In this document: positions 34,763 through 44,251 of the stretch, in pieces
Layout: every line of letters begins with the position of its first letter
Position numbering within the stretch: the stretch's first letter is position 1
Made by a program: the position numbers and the translations under genes
The notes under the pieces: generated by a model
Told to the model about the DNA's origin: nothing
The model's database searches: none
What the model saw: only the letters and a program-made list of their open reading frames with translations
Assembly (NCBI RefSeq): GCF_905475395.1
Contig: NC_058341.1
Coordinates: 70,315,501 to 70,379,500, forward strand
DNA length: 64,000 nucleotides
Direction of reading: 5' to 3'
DNA from: Chrysoperla carnea
Taxonomy: Eukaryota > Arthropoda > Insecta > Neuroptera > Chrysopidae

Positions 34763-36121
34763 ATACAAAATAAACATTTCTCTATAGAATTAAAAGAACT
34801 CAATAGTAAATCGGAAAATACGGATTTATATACCTACAAAAAAAGTCCTTTAAGATATTTAAATCCCTTTGTAGACAAAAATGGATTACTTAGAGTGGGG
34901 GGGAAGATTGTAAAGTGTGATAAAATTTTAGAAAATCAAAAACATCCATATATACTACCTCCTAAATGTCATTTAAGCAATATTATTATTGAATTTGAAC
35001 ACAAAATGATGTTACATGCAGGTGTACAAAACTTATTAGCAAATATTCGATTAAATTATTGGATCATAAATGGAAAACGTGAAGTAAAAAAAGTAATTAA
35101 CAAATGTGTAAAATGTTATAGATTTAGAGCAAAAAGCCAACAGCAATTAATGGCAGATTTGCCTAAAGAACGTGTTAATTTATCTAGGCCCTTTCTAGAA
35201 ACAGGAATAGACTTTGGGGGTCCAGTATTAGTAAAACAATCTCGTATTAGAGGCGTAATAACGACAAAAGCATGGTTTTGCATTTTTGTATGTCTTGCGA
35301 CAAAGGCATATCATATTGAATTATGCTCGGATCTCACTTCAGAAACTTTTATAGCGGCTGTAACGCGATTTATTGGAAGACGCGGTATAATTAAATGTTT
35401 TCATTCTGATAATGGAACTAACTTTAAGGGCGGATATAACGAATTTCATCGATTGTATAATTTGTTTAAAAATGATGAATCATACAAAAAGATTATTGAC
35501 TTTATGAATTGTAAAAATATTGAATGGAAATTTTCTATTCCTTTAGCTCCACATATGAACGGTATATGCGAAAGTGGTATCAAATTGATTAAATACCACC
35601 TAAAACGAGTAATAGGCGAAAATGTTCTCACGTATGAACAGCTTAATACACTTTTAATTTACATCGAAAGTATTTTGAATAGTAGACCTTTGTGTGGATT
35701 ATCAAACGATGTTGATGATTTAAAATGCCTTAGTCCAGGTCATTTTTTAATCGGAGATAGTCTTACCAGTTATCCCGAACCAAATATTTCGGAACAGAGA
35801 CGGAGTGGATTATCTCAATGGAAACAGATTTGTCAAATGAGGCAATCATTTTGGTCAAGGTTTTATAAAGAATATATATCACTATTGCAAAAAAGACCAA
35901 AATGGTTTCAAAAGCAACCTAATTTGGAAATTGGTTCATTAGTATTAATTAAGGAAGATGGTGTTCCACCATTAAAATGGATTTTAGCGCGAATTTCAAA
36001 ATTGATAAAAGATAAGAATAATATCGCTAGATCCGCTATTGTGAAAACTCAAAAAGGTGAATTTACCAGACCAATTACCAAGTTATGTGTGCTACCTATA
36101 AATGTAGAAATTGAAACATAA
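34763..36121 (+). CDS. Integrase of BEL/Pao element B
   Basis: Open from 34763 with no further lesion. Zinc-binding residues are H...MMLHAGVQ and CVKCYRFRAKS (about 35000-35135). Catalytic triad: GIDFGGPV (about 35207), FHSDNGTNF (about 35400) and GICESGIK (about 35560). The C-terminal DUF5641-like part ends with KTQKGEFTRPI...LCVLP before the TAA at 36119. It inserts the cDNA and makes the 5-bp duplication. It has no start codon of its own and is part of the pol frame. Confidence 0.88.
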   Translation: MQNKHFSIELKELNSKSENTDLYTYKKSPLRYLNPFVDKNGLLRVGGKIVKCDKILENQKHPYILPPKCHLSNIIIEFEHKMMLHAGVQNLLANIRLNYWIINGKREVKKVINKCVKCYRFRAKSQQQLMADLPKERVNLSRPFLETGIDFGGPVLVKQSRIRGVITTKAWFCIFVCLATKAYHIELCSDLTSETFIAAVTRFIGRRGIIKCFHSDNGTNFKGGYNEFHRLYNLFKNDESYKKIIDFMNCKNIEWKFSIPLAPHMNGICESGIKLIKYHLKRVIGENVLTYEQLNTLLIYIESILNSRPLCGLSNDVDDLKCLSPGHFLIGDSLTSYPEPNISEQRRSGLSQWKQICQMRQSFWSRFYKEYISLLQKRPKWFQKQPNLEIGSLVLIKEDGVPPLKWILARISKLIKDKNNIARSAIVKTQKGEFTRPITKLCVLPINVEIET

Positions 36122-36309
36122 AAATGTAAAAATTAAATTTGTTAAAATATTAAAAGTAAGAAAATATTGTTAATTTTAAATTTGATTTCTTTCATGATTT
36201 AATTTGTTAATTCACATTTATTATTTACTTTGTTAAAGTTTGGTTTGGTTTACATAATAGAAATTCATGTTATAAATTTAAACCAAGCTTTCCTAAATAA
36301 CACAACTTC

Positions 36310-36324
36310 TGCGTGGCGGGAGGA
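36310..36324 (+). promoter_or_regulatory. Polypurine tract of BEL/Pao element B
   Basis: GTGGCGGGAGGA lies directly before the right LTR (TGTTCA at 36325). It is the expected plus-strand primer and matches in form the tract before the LTR of element A. Confidence 0.75.
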
Positions 36325-36687
36325 TGTTCAATCTTTTATAAAAATATTTAATTTGTTGTTATAAGAATATATTTGTTTACGTATATGTTTGATGTTGCAA
36401 GTAAAAACAAGTTAGGATTAAATAAATATGTACAAGTTTGAACTTGCAACTAATATAATTTATAGATATACACACAATTAAGTAGAGAACAGAGCAGTGA
36501 GTTCTGCAGTAGGCTTCGTGACATACGGATGCATAATTAAGTGTGTGCAGAAACACAATGTAACTTCTCAACTAATCAACCTTCAATAAATTATTAATTA
36601 TGGAATAAATAGTGTTTTGTGTTAAAAAACCTACAGTCCACTTTCCTTACAAACCTTTTATCCTATAAAAATCCACATTTACCAACA
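36325..36687 (+). repeat. 3' LTR of BEL/Pao element B
   Basis: 363 bp from TGTTCAATC to TTACCAACA, with one difference from the 5' LTR. It is followed by the target duplication ATAGC at 36688-36692. Confidence 0.95.
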
Positions 36688-36692
36688 ATAGC

Positions 36693-37713
36693 GTTAGAGA
36701 AACAGGTTTGTTTTGTCTGCTTGATATGTGGTCATAGCTCCAGATTTTGTCGATCAAAAAATCGTTGCGTGGTATGTGGTAGGAGACATGCTCCTATCTT
36801 ATGTCCAGATTTAAAACCAGTACGATATAAAAAAGAAGTTAGCGAGGATATTCAAAAGAAGCCAGAAGTGTCTAAAGATTTAGCCAATCAAACAAGAGCT
36901 CATGTGATGCTTGGTACTCTTTTAGTAAAATTAGAACACGATTCTGGAGAAGTAGTTATTAGATATTTGTTGGATTCTGGGTCTCAAAGGACGTATATCA
37001 GTGAGAAGTTAACGACTAAGTTGAAATTACGTCGGTTACGAGAAGAAACTATGGTGCATGGTCTTTTCGGAGGCACCCAGACTAAACCTATAGCGCATGA
37101 TGTGCATAGAATTTATATAGCCAGTATGGACGGTTCTGTTAGGTGCAATTTCGAAGTCCGCACACAACCTACCATATGTGCAGCTGTAGAAACATTAAAT
37201 AGTAAAGAAATTGAATCTATGGCCAAGAAATACTACTTGAATTTAACAGAAGTACCTGATAGCCCACAGGAAGTGCAGATGCTGATTGGTGCAGATATTT
37301 TCACGAAATTGTTGACTGGAGAACTTAAACCTATAGATGCCGATTTGATGGCTATACGTACTAAACTAGGTTGGGCAGTGATGGATAGACTTAGACGGTC
37401 GATAGATAGTCCGAAGGATTCTACTATAAGTACCCTATCCTTGTATGTGAACGATGTGCCCATTTCAAATTTATGGCGCCTAGATTTAATTGGGATATCT
37501 GATCCAACTGAAAGTAAATTGGTTCATGATCGTCATTTAGAAATAATGACTCAGTTTATGGAAACGGTAAAGGTAGGAGAGGATGGTCGATATCAAATTA
37601 GTCTTCCCTGGAAATCTTCCCATCCACCTTTACCTGATAATAAGGCAGTAGCGATGCGGAGAGTAGAAAGTACCAAGAGGAAATTAGAGAGAAAATCTGT
37701 TGCAAGAGTATAA
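36693..37713 (+). pseudogene. Zinc knuckles and protease of BEL/Pao element A
   Basis: The frame continues the gag cut at 10991. The knuckles are CFVCLICGHSSRFC and CVVCGRRHAPILC. The protease active site is IRYLLDSGSQRTYIS (about 36957), followed by VQMLIGADIFTKLL (about 37275) and the linker to RT (GRYQISLPWKSSHPPLP). A TAA at 37711 after a frame change ends it. Confidence 0.8.
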
Positions 37714-37719
37714 AAATAT

Positions 37720-38590
37720 TTGAAGAGTGGTTAAACTTAGGTATCATTGAAATAGTGACTACTGGAAATGATTCTTGCTGTCATTACCTACCGCAAAGAC
37801 CCGTAATTAAAGAAGGGAGCACCACAAGAATCCCACCAGTGTTTGATGCGTCCTCACACCAAAAGGGTCCACCCTCTTTGAACGATTGTCTGGAAAAGGG
37901 ATTGAACTTAATAGAAGAGATACCTAGCATGTTAGATAAGAGATTAGGTATCATCGCCGATATAGAGAAAGCGTTTTTACAGCTGGAAGTTGAGCCTGAG
38001 CAGCAAGATTTTTTACGCTTTTTTGGAGTTGATGATAAAGTGTATCGGCAGAAACGAGTGGTGTTCGGGTTGACTTCTAGCCCGTTTCTTCTTGGAGCGG
38101 TCCTCAAGTATCACTTGAATAGAATGCGGAAGAAATACAGTAATACGGTGCAGAAATTAGAGAAGTCATTCTACGTTGATAATTGTATTTATAGTGTTGC
38201 TAATTTGGAAGAACTTGAGCGTTTTATAACTGATTCTATTTCCATCATGAATGAAGGTCGTTTTAATCTCTGAGGTTGGGAAAGTCATCATTTAGCCTCA
38301 CCAACACCCAACAAAGAAGATAAAGAAGTGTCAGTATTGCTGTGGAACTTGGGTAGAGATACCTTGCGATGCGTGATACCGGACGTGCATTGTGAAACGA
38401 TAACCAAGAGAACAATTTTATCGTGCACTCAACGGGTATTTGATCCAGTCGGGTATACATGTCCTGTGATCTTATATCCGAAGATATTACTTCAAGAACT
38501 ATGGTCTTTGAAAGTAGGCTGGGACGAACCAGTTTCAGAAGAATTTCAAACAAAATTTGAGAGATGGAAAAAGCAATTACCTCTTTAGGG
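37720..38590 (+). pseudogene. Reverse transcriptase of BEL/Pao element A with mutated catalytic box
   Basis: The blocks are RIPPVFDASSHQKGPPSLND, GIIADIEKAFLQLEV and VVFGLTSSPFLL. The catalytic box reads SFYVDNCIYSV, Asn in place of the second Asp (about 38169-38200). A TGA at 38271 falls where the next residue is Gly-Trp, and the frame resumes at 38278 and runs to a TAG at 38586. The Asp change would disable the polymerase. Confidence 0.82.
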
Positions 38591-38594
38591 AACT

Positions 38595-39434
38595 ATTGAA
38601 TTGCCAAGATTTACTCATAGAGATCCGGATTCAAAATTACACGTATTTACTGATGCAAGTCAGAAAGCATATGCAGCCTGTGTATTTCTGAGAACGTTTG
38701 GTGAAGAAAATATAACAATAAGACTTTTGGGTGCAAAATCACGAGTCGCGCCTATAGAGAAGATCACAATACCACGTCTGGAGTTGCTGGCATGTTTAAT
38801 GGGTGCTCGTTTAGTAAATTCAATAAAACATGCTCTGGGTGATGAAAACATGAAGGTTTGCTGTTGGAGTGATTCACTAAATTCACTCTGGTGGATAAAA
38901 AAGGATGGAGCTTGGACTAATTTTGTGCTGAATCGAATAAAAGAAATTCGCGCTTTAACAACTACAGAACAATGGATTTATGTCCCTGGCGAAATCAACC
39001 CTGCGGATCTTCCTTCCAGAGGATGCTCAGTTATAAAAATGTTGAAGGAAAAATGGTGGGAAGGACCCGCTTGGTTACGTCTTGCAGTGGAGCATTGGCC
39101 TAAGCAGAAGGAACTGACAGCTTCAGGATCTGGGCAGGATGTTGAATCGATAAACCTTCAGCTTTGTGACATAAATAAAGATGACGAGAAGTTTAATCAG
39201 CAACTACTCAAATACTTTTCGACCCATCGAAGAATCTTAAGGATGGTAGCTTGGATGAGACGTTTTGTAAATAATTCAAGAAAAAGCAATACCAGAATTG
39301 TTGGGGAACTTTCCAGTGAAGAGTGCATGCTGGCGGAGAAAGCCCTAATACGTCGTGTGCAAGAGAAGGCTATTGCTGGACATCGTAAACAAAGTCTCAC
39401 CAAAATTCGAATAGATAATGAAAACATTCTTTGA
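38595..39434 (+). pseudogene. RNase H region of BEL/Pao element A
   Basis: The blocks are LHVFTDASQKAYAACV (about 38640), IPRLELLACLMGAR (about 38770), CCWSDSLNSLWWI (about 38860) and NPADLPSRGCS (about 38998). It ends near 39434 at a stop just before the integrase linker. Confidence 0.82.
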
Positions 39435-39439
39435 ATGGA

Positions 39440-40650
39440 AACTTAAATTACAGAAAGAAAGGATTCCCATGACTTTTTGTATCCTATAGTGCTGCCTGGA
39501 GATCATCCTTTAATAATAAGATTAATTGAGGATGAACGTCGTAGAAGTTGTCATAGGGCAGGATCTCAAATATTATTTGGTGTTTTAAGAGAGGTTTTGG
39601 ATAATGGGAGCTAAAAAAGCCATAAGGAAAGTTAATAATAAATGTCTTCGCTGCAAAAGATTCTCTCAGAAACCTATAAATCCAGAACCAGTGGCTTTAC
39701 CGAAAGATAGAGTGGAAGATAGAGCAACATTTGAAGTCACAGGGATAGATCTTGCTGGCCCGTTATTCAAGAAGGAAGGAAAGGTATGGATCGTGCTCTT
39801 TACTTGTGGCGTTTACAGAGCCGTCCGTTTAGAAATGGTCTCTTCCTTATCGCCTATGACATTTTTGCAGGCTTTAAGGCGATTTATAGCGATAAGGGGG
39901 AGACCATTTGTCATTTATACCGACAATGGCACTAATTTCTGTGGTGCGGAAAATAAATAAAGTGCCATAGATTGGAATAAAATTACGCAAGAAGATGAAA
40001 CTGTACACATCAGTTGGAAATTCAACCCTCCCACAGCCGCTTGTTGGGGCGAATGGTGGGAGCGGTTATTACGTGTTGTAAAAGAGCTCCTAAGAAGAAC
40101 ATTAGGTTGGAATCATCTGAATTTTGAAGAACTTTCTACGGTTTTGTGCGAGTGTCAAGCCGTGATTAATTCACGTCCTTTAACCTATTGATCTGGAGAC
40201 TCGGATGAACTGATTCCCCTTCCTCCTTCTCTGTTCTTGAGAGACTTGAAACAGGGAGGGTTAAGTGACATCGACCTCGTCGAAGCCTCTCATCTACATA
40301 AAAGAATACGATACCGAAGCTTCCAGCAAAAAGATTCCTTACACCTGCAATGTGGAAGAAGTGGTTTTGGTAGGCGATGACCAACTAAAGAGAGTAAACT
40401 GGCCTTTAGGGATAAAAACCAAGTTGCATCCAGGAAAAGATCAGGTCGTAAGATGCGTGTCCGTAAAGACAGCCAGTGGTATTTTGATAAGACCTATTCA
40501 ACGGATATATCCTTTAGAACTTAATGCAGTATCTCCAATTGTTACTGACAGCCAGTGGTATTTTGATAAGACCTATTCAACGGATATATCCTTTAGAACT
40601 TAATGCAGTAGCTCCAATTGTTACTGACACTCCTGAAGTGCAAAGCGAAC
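39440..40650 (+). pseudogene. Integrase of BEL/Pao element A
   Basis: The open frame 39604-39960 has CLRCKRFSQ, the first Asp in GIDLAGPL and the second in IYTDNGTNF. After a TAA at 39958 the same frame continues with AACWGEWWERLLR, giving the Glu (about 40050), and a TGA at 40190. The C-terminal frame near 40265-40603 includes a 79-bp tandem duplication. Multiple stops show it is dead. Confidence 0.8.
40471..40628 (+). repeat. Tandem duplication of 79 bp in the integrase C-terminus of element A
   Basis: Units 40471-40549 and 40550-40628 both start AGCCAGTGGTATTTTG and differ at one base (GTATCTCC against GTAGCTCC). The duplication shifts the frame and puts a stop after FRT. It looks like a recent slippage or an assembly artefact. 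Confidence 0.9.
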
Positions 40651-40776
40651 GGCGAGAATAGGAAATTGTTGAGGCCATCGGAAGAAAGACCAGAGGAAGC
40701 AGGCTTGTGAAGCGACCTCAGAAACTGGAATTGTTCAACTATACAAAGAATTACTTATTTGAATGAGCTTCAAATA

Positions 40777-41050
40777 GGTGGGAGGATGCTTCATGAGTTG
40801 GCTGCAAGGTTAGCTGTGGCGGCTTGAAAGGAAGGTTCCTGCTTTTGAGGTTCTGTTGAGTGTGCTGTGATATATACATTTGAACGTTGTTGCGCTTATT
40901 TTGTAAACATGTTGTATAACCCATAAACAATAAGGCCCATCGTATTAAATTAACTAAATTAAGCAAATCAAACAAAATATTATTTTATCAATTACTTATT
41001 AAGCAAAATATTATTTTATCCAATTAATTATTATATGTGGACCACCCACA
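40777..41050 (+). repeat. Polypurine tract and candidate 3' LTR of element A
   Basis: GGTGGGAGGA (40777-40786) is followed by TGCTTCATGAG at 40787, paralleling the element B junction. The right border is uncertain; ACCACCCACA ends at 41050. A 31-bp tandem repeat (AAAATATTATTTTATC at 40974 and 41005) lies inside. There is no partner LTR in the window. Confidence 0.45.
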
Positions 41051-41215
41051 CTTAAATATTACAATGTATTTATTTATTAAGTAATTATTTCTTTCTTTTA
41101 ACACGTAAGATAATAAAATTATTATTCAAAATAAAAATTGTTTAAAAATATAAACAATAAAATTATTATAAATAAAAATTGTTAAAAATATAAGCAAAAT
41201 AGAATTATCTAAAAT
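41051..41215. other. AT-rich spacer between element A and gypsy element C
   Basis: No gene. An imperfect duplication of about 49 bp (AATAAAATTATTAT to ATTGTTTAAAAATATA) occupies 41110-41195. Confidence 0.45.
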
Positions 41216-41869
41216 GTAATTCCAAGAATAGACATAACATAAGGCAGGAGATCAAACTATCAAAAATTAAATACACAGAAATTGATAATCATTATGACTA
41301 TTTTTCGAAATTAGAAATATTGCACATGTTATCACAGGATGTTGATAATAGTTATTCAACAGAATTTGAAGACAAAGGAAACCTTCGTCTAAAAACAGTC
41401 TAAATACCAGCATCCAAACAAGCCAAAAATCACTCTTGGTCATATTTCATCGACTCTATGTTCACTCTTTGTCGATTCTTAGCTTGACGCTAATTTACGT
41501 TACGTTACGTTACGTGTTAAAAGTGTTCAATCTATTATTTTGTAAATAATAAAAATATTCAATTTAATAAAATTAATTAAAGTAAAAATTATTCAAAGTC
41601 TTATTATTTTCAACAACGCATTAAAAGTGAAGTAAATACAAATACAACGAACACTAAAGTCATCATCAACTTTATTCAAGAAGAAAACTATCAACATCAA
41701 GTGGAAGAACCATCCATTATTGACTTAGAGTCGCTCGATGTCAATTGTCGAGTATAAATAATTCATTGACTGGTGACAACGAAACTGCAATGCAAGAAAC
41801 AAAAACCTTTTATTATATTGGAACATCTCCGGGATATATCAGAATCAATTTTTGGTGACAGCGGTGGGA
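41216..41869 (+). repeat. Candidate 5' LTR and primer-binding site of gypsy element C
   Basis: The primer-binding site TGGTGACAGCGGTGGGA (41853-41869) is of the gypsy type and fixes the LTR end near CA at 41847. The start at TGTAATTCC (41216) is a guess. The LTR includes four TTACG repeats (about 41496-41516) and an AATAAA (about 41547). No second copy is in the window for comparison. Confidence 0.5.
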
Positions 41870-42639
41870 TACGCAAAAGAAATTATTGGAAATCACGCAA
41901 CCAATAATACTCAACTGCAACAAGGAATATCCACTGGATTGAGGTGAAACCGAACAAATACATACCTGCGACGTCACTCCCCAATCACCGGACTTCCTCC
42001 ACACCCACAACTACAACTACAAGATCACATCACCCAAGTGGAACGTCAAATCCGTTGAAAGCAAACCGACCTAACTGGAACGTCAACTCCATTGGAAACC
42101 GACCCAGACAGCACGCAAATCATAAAGAATCCAGTACGGATTCATTTAAAGGATTTCTTATCGGAGTCTTATTACGGCTTCTTACAGAATTCATTTTTAA
42201 GAGGTCCTAAAAAAGAATTCTTCAAGAACCTCAAACAAAGACTTCAGATTTTTGACACTTGCAAGTGTTCTTTTTTCTCAATTCTTACAGTATTCAAAAA
42301 TAAGAACACCTGAAGATATTTTTAATCTGTTCTAGACTTACGCATGCGCAATGCGTCTTATGAAAATGAATGGTTGTGTTTTCTAACCAAACAATTCTGT
42401 TTTGCTTCATTTATAAAGTTATTAAGTTTTATTAATTAAATTAAATTTAAATAACATAAGTGAAATAAATGATTATTAATTTTTATAATATATACATAAG
42501 AAAGTATAATTTCTTTATTTTTAATTGAAAGTTGGCACATTTATTTTGTGTAATTTGCGTAACAATGTGAATTGTAGTGTTTATTTAATTATTTACTTTT
42601 TCTCACTGAAAGACTTTTTTTCCATTATAAAAAAAAAAA

Positions 42640-43519
42640 TGATTCCACGGAAACCATTCGCGGAATTATCTAAAAGTCAAAAAAATCAAAGACTACAAAG
42701 AACTCGTCTTGATCATGACTCAGGTGATGATGGTCCGCAGTTACTTCAAGGTTTTTGTTTTGATGAGCGAGAAAATGATAACAATATCATTCATTAATCC
42801 TGACATCGAACTTCATGGTAACATCGTTTGTGATGAAAATGTCATTAATTTTGTGCACACGAATGATAGTGAAAATGGTGTTGCAGCGGAAGATGTTAAT
42901 CTTGAAATAAATGAGGAAACTCTGAAATTAGATTCAAAAATGGACCTAGGACGTCAAATTGCACAGTGGCAATGTCAATTTAATATCAGCCAAGCAGCAT
43001 CTGGAGGTTTATTAAAAATACTTAGTAAAGTTGAGTCAATAGAAGAGTTAAAAAAACTGCCAAAAGACCCTCGTACTTTAATGGGCACACCTAAAACTAC
43101 CGTTATACGTTCTGTACCACCTGGTGAATATTTCCATTACGGGTTAAAGCAAGGATTGATTGATCAATTGACAGCTATTGGAGCAAGTAAATTTCCTACA
43201 AACATGCAAATACATGTGCAAAAAAATACAATTGCTGTTAAAAAGATGAAATTCATTGAGATACTAACAGGTAATCTAATAATAACGTGCAGTTAAAAAT
43301 TGCAATACCGCATTATTACTATACCATTAAAAATAAAAGTTTGTACTAAAATTATATATATATAATTGTTTATCCATTTTTATGATTCTAGATACTATTG
43401 CTTCAATGAGTAACATGCGAGTCACAATTAATGAAATCAATCAATCCATTATGACTTGGCTCCAATACGGTACTGACCGTGTCAAATACAAAAATAAAAA
43501 ACACGAAGCTGATAATTAG
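42640..43519 (+). pseudogene. Two-exon DUF4806-like gene, shortened
   Basis: The ATG at 42640 gives MIPRKPFAELSKSQKNQRLQRT, the usual start of this insect TE-associated family. A one-base frame change near 42785 leads into the frame ending at 43270, with LPKDPRTLMGTPKTTVIRSVPPGEYFHYGL. The intron 43271-43391 (GT-AG) joins in frame to exon 2, 43392-43519, which reads SNMRVTINEINQSIMTWL. In relatives the VPPGEY block is followed by a long catalytic-looking region, which is absent here; the end resembles DUF4806 C-termini. Function unknown. Confidence 0.55.
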
Positions 43520-43733
43520 AAGCAAGCTGTTAAACATTTATTTATTTTTTTTCATATTTATAACTAATTATTGAATAGTTTATTATATTTTATTATTTAA
43601 TATAAACTTATAAACATTTATTATGTATAAACTGTTAGCTTCATAATAAATAAATTATAGATAAAAATTTAATTTCCCTATAAACTATTTTTTATTATAA
43701 ATTCTAAAAATTTAACTCATCAGGAAGTCATTT

Positions 43734-43850
43734 ATCTGAATCAGAAATGGGAACTCTTGAAGAATTAAAAAATCTGAATCAGAAATGGGAACTCGTGAAG
43801 AATTGACATATCTGAATCAGAAAAAAGGGTTCCTAATAAATCCTTTTTTA
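43734..43850 (+). repeat. 38-bp tandem repeat
   Basis: Units start at 43734, 43772 and 43810 (ATCTGAATCAGAAATGGGAA). The third unit diverges after about 14 bases. It lies inside the right border of the DUF4806-like carrier. Confidence 0.85.
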
Positions 43851-44251
43851 AGAGTTCAGAAATTATTCATTAAGTGGCGCATGGAATTCTTCAAGAATTC
43901 TTGAAGAGTCCTTCGCGTTAGTAATCGGAAGTCATAACCAGATTTGAGAATTCGGTTGAAATTCATCAGAACTTCATATTGCTGTCTGGAGAACTAATTG
44001 GAACGTCAATACTTCAACAGGAACTACCGACCACATATTTGGACCGTCGATCCTGTATACCCTCACTTACTGGAAAATATCATACCGACTCAAAGCAAGG
44101 TAGGACGTCACTGTAAATTCTTGTAATCGTGAGTACAAAAACTAATTTTATTTTATACATTTTTTTTTATTATCATTAATATTATTACGGGGAATCATAT
44201 TTAACCTCTTCACTACTGACTTATTTGAAAAATTAGACCCTCATTGACAAC

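Larger units (their letters stand above)
10992..36687 (+). mobile_element. BEL/Pao element B, about 5.9 kb of its own sequence expanded to 25.7 kb by nested TEs
   Basis: It has two 363-bp LTRs (10992-11354 and 36325-36687), a 5-bp target duplication ATAGC (10987-10991 and 36688-36692), a BEL-type primer-binding region just after the left LTR (TTTTTGGTCC), gag at 30911, pol to 36121 and a polypurine tract before the right LTR. The leader between 11355 and 30911 is filled by an ISL2EU-type transposon and LINE L3. The single visible LTR difference implies recent insertion, though pol carries several lesions. Confidence 0.92.
10033..41050 (+). mobile_element. BEL/Pao element A, 5'-truncated and split by element B
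   Basis: The gag part (10033-10991) and the protease-RT-RNase H-integrase part (36693-40650) belong to one element: removing B and one ATAGC copy joins a single reading through KKIA and LEKQVCFVCL. The start inside gag, without a 5' LTR, indicates 5' loss. A polypurine tract (GGTGGGAGGA, 40777-40786) and a candidate 3' LTR end it. Coding lesions are numerous. The actual sequence belonging to A is about 5.3 kb. Confidence 0.85.
42140..43960 (+). mobile_element. Inserted element carrying a DUF4806-like gene, ends not resolved
   Basis: The gypsy leader, with its recurring TTGGAACGTCAA motif, is broken between about 42140 and 43960 by a block holding a two-exon gene and no transposase. Both borders have GAATTCTTCAAGAA words, and the right one contains the perfect 18-bp palindrome CTTCAAGAATTCTTGAAG (43889-43906). 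I could not find clean inverted repeats or a duplication. It is probably a non-autonomous DNA element with captured coding sequence. Confidence 0.45.

Noticed and set aside
36377-36571. Minus-strand ORF repeated in both LTRs of element B (also 11044-11238)
   Set aside because: It lies wholly within LTR sequence, has no family resemblance, and repeats only because the LTR does.
43734-43850. CRISPR-like array (38-bp period)
   Set aside because: Only three units with no unique spacers, in a eukaryotic TE context; a plain tandem repeat.
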